A stretch of 64,000 nucleotides of DNA. Source: Littorina saxatilis. Lineage: Eukaryota > Mollusca > Gastropoda > Littorinimorpha > Littorinidae. This document shows, piece by piece, positions 56,300 to 64,000 of the stretch (the first letter of the stretch is position 1; the number at the start of each line of letters is the position of its first letter). The stretch covers positions 33,997,934-34,061,933 of the forward strand of contig NC_090260.1 in assembly GCF_037325665.1 (NCBI RefSeq), read 5' to 3'. The translations under genes and the position numbers were made by a program. The notes beneath the pieces are model-generated. The model ran no database searches. It had not been told where the DNA came from and saw only the letters and a program-made list of their open reading frames with translations.

Positions 56300-57038
56300 A
56301 GTCGAGCCTGTATGTCTATAACGGCCACCCAAGGGACCAACCCAAACTGGTCATTGTGAACAGGTTGCAATGAAAAGGTGATTATATTGAAGAAATGTTT
56401 GTCAGGATTCTACAGGGGTGGGACTCTCTTGTGATGAAAAACGAGGAAATCCCTTTTTTGTAGGGGAGTTCGGGGGCATGCTCCCCTGACATTTTTTTTA
56501 AATGGTACATTAAAATCTGTGCAATCTGGTGCATTCTGAGACTAAAATTCAACTCGTTTGGATCAGGTAAAAAAGACAATGTTTTTCCTCACTCCCCTCC
56601 CAAAAAACACACAAAAAAACAACCCCAACCAAACAAAAAACAGACTTTCACACAACAATTGTAACATTGTAATGGTGCATATTTACGTAATGAACCATGT
56701 ATCCATAATCTAATACTGGCAATAGTATGATCCAAGTGACGCCCAATGCATTGAAGCTCAACATGACTATTAGTTATCAGGAGTTTTCAGTCAGCACAAT
56801 TTAACTCTTAAGCCTCCAGTGTTCTGTTTCATCTTCACTTCTCTCCATATCATTCAGTCAACAAGTTATAGATACTGTGATGAAATGGGACGCGGAAAAA
56901 GATTACCCCAGCGGAATTCATGTTGTGTCCGCGGAAATCCGCGGATTCGTGGAAAAGTCCCACCCCTGATTCTATTAGGTGGTTGTAATGGGCAGGTGGT
57001 CGTTATATAGAGGTGGTCACAGAGGGAGGTTTCGACTG
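56300..57038. mobile_element. TA-flanked MITE split by a younger element
   Basis: CAGTCGAGCCTG and GGTTTCGACTG lie between TA dinucleotides at 56298-56299 and 57039-57040. Host-like halves (56300-56412, 56975-57038) are separated by the element at 56413-56968. Confidence 0.55.
56413..56968. mobile_element. CAGGGG-ended element with a 6-base target duplication
   Basis: Inverted ends CAGGGGTGGGACT / AGTCCCACCCCTG and an exact repeat ATTCTA on both sides (56407-56412, 56969-56974). The inner word GGGGAGTTCGGGGGC resembles the GC-rich core of the 26231 and 27863 elements. Confidence 0.7.
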
Positions 57039-57040
57039 TA

Positions 57041-57817
57041 CTTCTGAAGGTCATGGACTTCACAAACAATATTTGGAATGACATTGTCCAACATTCAAAT
57101 CCAACATAAACTATAGTCCACACGATCAACTCAAATCTGTACTTTGGCTTTCTAAATCTATAAGAGCCCCAAACAAGCGGGAACTAACAGCAAGTAATTT
57201 GAAGAAACATACCAAGGCTTTCATTCTTTCAACATCACAATCACATCACTGAATTTAACTCTTTTGAGGTTCAAAAAACATTGTACCTCGACAATGCGGA
57301 CTAAATGCCATCATGAATTTTTACCGTCAGGCAAACTTGCATGACATGACAGTGGCTTTTTATCTGGTTTGCTTGGATAAATCATTCTTTGCTAGTGTAG
57401 GTTTGGTTGTTTTTTTTCCCCACTTCTCAATGTAATAATCAGACCTGTTTACCCCCATAAGTGTTTTGGAGTAATGCTCAGCCCCAAAAATAGTAATCCT
57501 GGCACAAAAATAGTAATCATCCAGCATTCGTCACCAATTACAACGCACATGACAACTGTGTCTGCGAAACGCAATCATGCACATATATCCATCATTCACA
57601 AACAAAACACATCAGTCAGTTTTTGTAGTCATCATAATTTCAAAGAAGATCACATCAAAAGCACATGCATCACTGATTCTTTTTCTTTTGCTCGTAGTAG
57701 GCCTTTTTCAGTGAGTCAAGCGCTTCTCTACTGTACTTCCACTTGCCGAATGAGTGAGGGCGAGACTTCACCACAAGAATTGAAAAAAACCAATGCCAAA
57801 CATGTGAATTGATAAAA
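57041..57817. other. Intergenic, nothing recognised
   Basis: AT-rich unique sequence. The only open frame (57474-57812) has no family features or splice context. Confidence 0.5.
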
Positions 57818-58158
57818 AACAAGAGGCGAAGCCTTCAAGGCTCACGTAAGAAATCGACAAACAGTAACACAAACTCAATCACTCTGTCACACATACACAC
57901 ACACACACAGTAAGCATAGGTGAAACTGTGCAAGAAAGGGAGACCCTGGATCTGCCAATTAGTCTCGGCCCGCTCACAATAACAATGACCGAGACTTTCA
58001 GTAATTCCTTTGCGTGACGTCCAACCCTCTTACGTCATAATGTGACGTCTTCAAATAGTTTCTATCACACACGTCAAACACTTTTGACCGAGACGTAATC
58101 TTCTTATGCGAGCTTTATCCATAGACTCGGAAATGTTAAAGTTTCTATCACACACACA

Positions 58159-58198
<40 letters not shown>

Positions 58199-58250
58199 CA
58201 GACAGACAAAGTTTATCATCGCATAGGATACACTTACGTGAGCCAAAGAT
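57818..58250 (-). mobile_element. Helentron-like non-autonomous element, family 3
   Basis: Minus-strand start GGCTCACGTAAG, then a (GTGC)n tract (58157-58199), and at the other end CTTACGTGAGCC, hairpin AGGCTTCGCCT and CTTGTT. Only one copy is in the window, so limits rest on analogy with families 1 and 2. Confidence 0.55.
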
Positions 58251-58626
58251 AAAAAAAAAATTCTTTTTTTTTTACATTTTTTTTATTTATGAAAATCGTA
58301 GTCTTGACACGGATAGCGGAATAGCATATTTTTTGCAGAAAATCGTAATAAGTTACGCCAAAATCGTAAGGGTAAACAGGTCTGAATAATTCAAATAATT
58401 CAACTAGCTAGCTACCTGCTTAATTATGAAGCTGAATAGAGTTTTTTCCTGAAACCTATTCATTCGTGTTTTCTTTTTAAAATCCTGTTCATCTTACTTT
58501 CTCTCGTATAGTTAATTCTGGTCTTAAATTAACAGAAACTTCAGTGAGCCATGTTGGTAAAATACATTTAGTAGCAAACTCTGAATCCTCTTTCGAAATC
58601 AAAACTCCCCAAAACAAATCCTGGTT
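58251..58626. other. Sequence downstream of MNS1
   Basis: T-rich patch at 58262-58288, otherwise nothing seen. Confidence 0.5.
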
Positions 58627-58632
58627 TTTATT
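58627..58632 (-). terminator. Polyadenylation signal of MNS1
   Basis: AATAAA on the minus strand, about 155 bases after the MNS1 stop codon. It is the nearest canonical hexamer downstream. Confidence 0.5.
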
Positions 58633-58784
58633 CAGTACATTTTTCAACAACAAAATCATAACTGAACAGTCCAAAACTTAATTTACACTTTGTGTTTGAT
58701 CTTAAGTAGCAGAAAATAAATACGAGAAAAATGCCTTCAGAACTTGATTTTCTATCACAGAACCAAAGTCAGGCACAGTTGCGT

Positions 58785-61480
58785 CTATCGTGGCTGATCC
58801 CATGCGCTCTCGTCGAAGGGGTCGATCTGTCGGCGGGTGTACGCATCCTTGAACTCCGGGCCAAGCATCTCAAGGTCATCCTGTCCTTGGATCACTCCCT
58901 GAAAAAGTTGATAGCAAGACTTCCTTTTAATATCATGTATGTTACGATTGATAGGAAAGTTACAGAGGGAATTATTTGATTTGACGGCAAAGTTTTTAAA
59001 GATATGAAGAAGCATTAGGCGTTTCACCGACTGCCACCACTAACAAGAAGGGCAAAGCCCATACGACTCACATGCTTGACCTTTACCTTTACACAGGGTT
59101 GTGATGTAGCGGAATTTTCCGCTACAAAATGTAGCGCCGCTACAAAAAAAAGTAGCGAATAGCGGTAAACTACTTTTTTTTTCGAAAGTTGTAAAAGTAG
59201 CGAAATAGTAGCGGCGCTACTTATTTTTTTGTAGCGAATAGCGATTTTGCGCTACAAATTCCGCTACATGTGTAATCTTTTAGGGACATTTGTGTTGATC
59301 GCGTGGTCACAGATTTATGAGCTGCTAACGAGTGTTTTCGGCGAATACTCACCGGAAGTTACACCGGAAGTTACATTGTTTTGAATCGCGATAGGCCTAC
59401 TCAATGATCGATCGATCATTCACACTCAGTTCACACTTCATTCTCAAGAGCAAACGATGGCAGCCGGACGTGTATTACCGAGTTTTTTGGATAATTTTTT
59501 AGCAAGCTTTGCTTTCATCGAGGAGAAGGAAGACAAGTTTTTATTTAAATGCTTGTTGGGTTGCGCTCCTGCGAAAGTGTTCTCGTGTGGAAAAACCTCT
59601 TCCTACAACTTGAAGGTTCATTTGCAGGTATGTCTACGTTTTCAGTATTTTACTTCAGTATTTTACGTCTGTCATTTCATTTCGAATGCTTGCATTCAAT
59701 CTGCTCTGCGTGATCGTTTTAACTTTTGTTTTTTAGTGAAGATTTTTGTAAATAAAATGTATTCTGACTTTGATTTCTTGTTCTGTGTTTACTGCTTGTG
59801 TGGAGTTAAAAGTAGCGGAAAAAGTAGCGGCTACTTTTTGAAAAGTAGCGGAAAAGTAGCGGCTACTTTGTGTAAAAAAGTAGCGGAAATGTAGCGGCTA
59901 CAAATTTTACTAAAGTAGCGGAGAAGTAGCGGCTACTTTTTAACAAGAAGGGCAAAGCCCATACGACTCACATGCTTGACCTCGACCTTTAGGGTAACTA
60001 AACCTAGCAATGACATCATACACTAAGAACTGCTTTACACATTTTTCCTACCAAAATACATGTGACCTTGACCCAAGGTCAAGGTCATCCAAGGTCACGC
60101 AACACAAAGCTGTTAATTCAAGACATAGGAAGTACAATGGTGCTTATTGGCTCTTTCTACCATGAGATATGGTCACTTTTAGTGGTTCACTACCTTATTT
60201 TGGTCACATTTCATAAGGGTCAAAGTGACCATGACCTTGATCATATGTGACCAAATGTGTCTCATGATGAAAGCATAACATGTGCCCCACATAATTTTTA
60301 AGTTTGAAACAGTTATCTTCCATAGTTCAGGGTCAAGGTCACTTCAAAATATGTATACAATCCAACTTTGAAGAGCTCCTGTGACCTTGACCTTGAAGCA
60401 AGGTAAACCAAACTGGTATCAAAAGATGGGACTTACTTTGCCCTATATATCATATATAGGTGAGGTATTCAATCTCAAAAACTTCAGAGAAAATGGGAAA
60501 AATGTGAAAAATAGCTGTTTTTTAGACAACATTTATGGCCCCTGCGACCTTGACCTTGAAGCAAGGTCAAGATGCTATGTATGTTTTTTTGGGTCTTGTC
60601 ATCATACACCATCTTGCCAAATTTGGTACTGATAGACTGAATAGTGTCCAAGAAATATCCAACGTTAAAGTTTTCCGGACGGCCGGACGGACGTCCGGAC
60701 GGGACGGACGGACGACTCGGGTGAGTACATAGACTCACTTTTGCTTCGCATGTGAGTCAAAAAGCATCCCTGCAGAGAGCAATTTTCAATTTACAAAAGT
60801 ATCAGTGTTGTTCCTAGACGATTCATAGGAAAGTTACAGAAGGAATTATTTGACTGACGGCAAAGTTTTTTTAAGATTTGAAACAGATTTAGGCGTTCCA
60901 CAGACTGCCACCACCATAAAGCATCCTTGTAGAGAGCAATTTTCAATTAACAAAACTATTAGTGTTGTTCCTAACCTCAGAGGAATGTACATTATTTGGA
61001 CCCCAAATAAAAATACGTATTTTATTTATCTGAAAGTCCAAATAAAATATCCTGGATTTGTCTTGTCTTGTTGGAAAGTTGATGGTCAGAAGACCAACGT
61101 AACAAAACTATTGGATGGTCGACTGGCCAGAGGTCAGATCAAATAGTATGCGTGAGTGACTGAAGACCGAGGCCTGAGAACAACACTGAAGTATTGTGAC
61201 AAGAAAAGCCAAGACTGACCTTAGGCAGGTATCCCAAGAGGCGCGAGGCGTGCTCCTTCAGCAGACGTTTCCTCTCATCCTCGATGATGTGCTTGCGGAA
61301 GTCCTCCATCCTCATCTCCTCCGCTCGCTCCAAGGCCTCACGCTCGCGCTCGGCGGCATACAGCACTCGCCTCTCTTCGAGCAGGTTCTCCACCTGTCGC
61401 TTGTGTTCCGCCTGCTTCATGCGTCGTTTCTGGGCGTTCATCTGCTCGATGCGGTCATCCTCAGCAAATTTGGCCAGCAT
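58785..61480 (-). CDS. MNS1: Meiosis-specific nuclear structural protein 1, last two coding exons
   Basis: Two minus-strand exons, 61480-61220 (87 codons, phase 0 at both ends) and 58898-58785 (37 codons plus stop), are joined by a 2.3-kb intron with GT-AG borders. The first reads MLAKFAEDDRIEQMNAQKRR onward, then a Glu/Arg-rich helix with VENLLEERR and ends ERKRLLKEHASRLLGYLPK; the second begins GVIQGQDDLEMLGPEFKDAY. This is the C-terminal part of the TPH (trichoplein/mitostatin homology) domain and matches the end of MNS1, where LLKEHATKLLGYLPKGV and DDIDLLGEEF are typical. MNS1 is a microtubule inner/axonemal protein needed for motile cilia, left-right patterning and sperm flagella. The rest of the gene lies beyond the right edge or was not recognised. 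A polyadenylation signal follows at 58632-58627. Other TPH proteins (CFAP53, CFAP45, TCHP) fit less well. Confidence 0.88.
59042..59100 (-). mobile_element. Second 3' end of the family-1 composite
   Basis: The terminal 40-55 bases of family 1 (hairpin GGGCTTTGCCC, then the GCATGTGAGTC repeat) without a body or 5' end. The outer flank matches the left side of the empty site at 60917-60920. Confidence 0.65.
59094..59941 (+). mobile_element. hAT-like fragment with a BED-finger exon, captured between two Helentron 3' ends
   Basis: It begins CAGGGTTGTGATGTAGCGG, a hAT-like terminus, and has many GTAGCGG/CCGCTAC words near both ends, as hAT subterminal repeats do. An exon 59457-59627 encodes 57 residues starting MAAGRVLPS and containing KCLLGCAPAKVFSCGKTSS...LKVHLQ, a partial BED zinc finger (Cys 32, Cys 36, His 55), and ends at a GTATGT donor. 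No transposase core and no matching right terminus are present. Confidence 0.5.
59942..60763 (-). mobile_element. Helentron-like non-autonomous element, family 1, copy 3
   Basis: Full-length copy within the MNS1 intron with the same ends, hairpin and GGAC tract (60676-60712). Its 3' end is followed by a hAT-like fragment and then a second family-1 3' end at 59042-59100. Confidence 0.7.
60835..60973. repeat. MNS1-intron duplicate carrying the empty insertion site
   Basis: This 139-base stretch repeats the two flanks of the composite insertion (58951-59041 and 60764-60827) as one uninterrupted sequence, with about 10% differences. The junction CCATAAAGCATCC at 60914-60926 corresponds to the unoccupied site. 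Confidence 0.75.
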
Positions 61481-61738
61481 CTGAAAAGCGTTGAGCATGG
61501 TATGAGTTAACCGAAAGTTTCTGGTAGTTTACCGGGATTGATGTGAAAATAACGGAAAAGAAATTGTTGTCTGGTCAGCCGTTATTTGGTAAAATTGCAC
61601 CTCACCGAGACAAATAAATCATACATTTTTACGTCTTAGTTTGACTGCCAACCCTGATACGAACAAAATTATAATAAGCAGCTCTTTTGCTTATACCATT
61701 AATTAAGAATTATCTCTCATCACACCTTATCTTACCTT

Positions 61739-61884
<146 letters not shown>

Positions 61885-62221
61885 AGTGGAGCATATAAGA
61901 ATGCCCATGTGTGAATGTGTAAGTGGAGCGTATAAGAATGTGTCAGTGGAGCGTGGTCGAATGTCCATGTGTGAATGGGTAAGTTGAGCGTATAAGAATG
62001 TCCATGTGTGCGATGTGTAAGTGAGATATGGATGTGTTCATGTCTGAAAGCGTAAGCACAATGCAAGGAATGTCCAGAGAGGTATGTGGGAGGTGTGTTT
62101 ATAACCTGCCCTGTTATATAGTGCTATATGTCTTATGTAAAATCAATGTCTTGTTTGTATTATTGTCATGTACCATGCCTGAATTTCTCTATGAGATGAT
62201 AAAGTATTCTTATTCTTATTC

Positions 62222-62424
62222 TTCTCTCTGTCTCTCTCTCTGTCTCTGTCTCTCTGTCTGTATGTCTCTGTCTGTATGTCTCTGTCTCTCTCTCTCTCAG
62301 TCTCTCTCTCTCTGTCTCTCTCTCTGTCTCTCTCTGTCTCTCTCTCTGTCTCTCTCTCTGTCTCTCTCTCTCTCTCTCTGTGTCTCTCTCTCTGTCTCTC
62401 TGTGTCTCTCTGTGTCTCTCTCTG

Positions 62425-62495
<71 letters not shown>

Positions 62496-62496
62496 A

Positions 62497-62588
<92 letters not shown>
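62222..62588 (+). repeat. (CT)n-rich tract
   Basis: CT repeat with CTGT variants, then pure CT from 62503. It lies just before the LINE. Confidence 0.95.
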
Positions 62589-62593
<5 letters not shown>

Positions 62594-62795
62594 ACATGAC
62601 GTGGACACAGGAAAGAGTGTGTTTCTTTCCCTTCGGTTCTAGCACTTCTCCATATCGTCTGATCGAGAACTCTATTGTGTAATTCGTAGACGACAAGGAC
62701 TTTGCCTTTTCTGGCAAATCTTGAACTTTCACTCTACAACGTCCAGTGTGTGCGGATTGTGTCTGCTTCTGCGTGTACTCTTAACATTTATAAGC

Positions 62796-64000
62796 ATGTC
62801 GGCACTAGCTCCAGCCGCAGGACTGAATATCGGACACTTAAACATTTATCATCTCTTGAACAAAATTCCTGATCTCTGCGTGTTATTAAATCAACATTCT
62901 CCCATAACCCATTTGTTTGGGATTTCAGAGACTAGGCTGGACTCACGTATCTGTGATGATATGTTGCAGATACCTCACTAGCTGTTATCTGACGCGACAG
63001 TATGGAATTACAACATACCTGGTCTTGTTGTTTATGTCCATGATTCCATTGCAAAGTTTGTTAAGCGCAGGGCTGATCTGGAAGTGAAAAGTATTGAATG
63101 CCTTTGGCTTGAAATTTCTTATAAGAATTCGAATTCTTTTCTCCTCGGTTTTGTATATAGAAATCCCGCATCCAATTCGGCTTGGTCTGGCGATTTTATT
63201 GATTTGATGGATAACATCAAATGTAATAATCGCAATTTTTGTTACTTGGTGATTTTAACATAGACTTGCATAAAACCCAGACAGCCTGGCGCTCAGTTAC
63301 ATCTCTCTTTGGATTCCATCAACTTGTGAACACCTCAACCAGATTGACTGATACAACATCAACGTTGATTGACCACATTTACACTAATAATACCTCCATG
63401 GTGTCAAACGTGAAAACTGTACCTTCAAGCATCAGTGACCATTGTTCAATATTTTGTTCTTGGTCGTTCAAGTTACCTAAGCCGGTGCACAAGGGCCATA
63501 CAACTATTGAATATAGAAGCTTTAAAACGTTTGATGAAACCAAATTCTTCTTTGATCTCAGTTTAGCACCATTTTTCTCTGTGTTTAATCATGTTGTTGC
63601 TGACGAAGCGTTGGGCGCCCTTTTAGATATATTTTATCCTATAGTGGATAAGCATGCCCCACTACGTCACCACAGAGTGAAATATCCATCTCTTCCCCCA
63701 TGGTTGACGGAACAGATTATAGAAGCCATGTCCCTTTTACAAAGCAAACAACATGAAGTCTGATTTTAAGAAACAAAGGAATAAAGTGACAGAATTAACA
63801 CGTCAAGCAAAAGCAAATTATTTTAATACATTAATCGAGGACAAGAAAGATATTGCAACTGTTTGGCGTGCTGTTAATAACATATTAGGTAAATCTAAAC
63901 AGAACTCAAATCGGTCTGCCACAACCATCTCCCCTGAAGATTTTAATAACCATTTTTTGTCCCTTGCTAATAGGCTAAATGAATCTGCAAAATGCGACAG
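62796..64000 (+). mobile_element. Non-LTR retrotransposon (LINE), 5' part with endonuclease, broken
   Basis: Apurinic-endonuclease motifs appear in order: LNIGHLNIYHLLNKI, GISETRLD (catalytic Glu), GFVYRNP, LLGDFNIDL, LIDHIYTN and SDHCSIF, followed by the start of the linker towards reverse transcriptase (KQRNKVTELTRQAK). The layout suits the Jockey/CR1 assemblage. It is broken: an in-frame TAG at 62979-62981 with some residues missing after it, a frame change near 63235, and another near 63763. The reverse transcriptase would lie beyond the right edge. The 5' limit is unclear, somewhere between the CT tract and the ATG at 62796. Confidence 0.88.

Overview
The window looks like nuclear DNA from a mollusc, most likely a marine gastropod. 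The reasons are spliced animal genes with GT-AG introns, several tRNA-headed SINE families, a BEL/Pao retrotransposon, TTAA- and TA-inserting DNA transposons, and very abundant (GT)n and (CT)n microsatellites. The species is inferred from repeat style and protein similarity, not proven.

Three host genes are firmly supported. The left third (minus strand, 22785 down past the left edge) is the 5' part of FER/FES, a non-receptor tyrosine kinase. Nine phase-consistent coding exons give 511 residues covering the F-BAR domain, coiled coil and linker; SH2 and kinase domains lie beyond the left edge. In the middle (plus, 32545-38711) is a complete six-exon FBXL17, an F-box/LRR substrate receptor of SCF ubiquitin ligases (917 residues). 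At the right (minus, 58785-61480) are the last two coding exons of MNS1, a TPH-domain axonemal protein. A weak fourth candidate is a three-exon minus-strand gene of 111 codons (43870-54136) of unknown function.

FER and FBXL17 stand head to head about 9.8 kb apart. From memory FER and FBXL17 are also neighbours transcribed away from each other on human 5q21, so this looks like an ancient microsynteny block.

Layout: 1-22.8 kb FER exons in large repeat-rich introns; 21.5-22.5 kb a ladder of decayed copies of the end of the first FER coding exon; 22.8-32.5 kb the FER-FBXL17 spacer with a nest of DNA transposons (26.2-31.0 kb); 32.5-38.7 kb FBXL17; 38.7-58.8 kb intergenic, with a young BEL/Pao element (44722-53897); 58.8-61.5 kb MNS1 with a composite Helentron-like insertion in its intron; 61.7-62.6 kb (CT)n; 62.8 kb to the edge a broken LINE.

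The most interesting mobile-DNA signal is three families of non-autonomous elements with the layout of Helentron-associated INEs: asymmetric terminal inverted repeats, a short 3' hairpin, a microsatellite next to the 5' end and insertion between A and A. One composite copy has two 3' ends flanking a hAT-like fragment with a BED-finger exon, and a duplicated neighbouring segment preserves an empty site.
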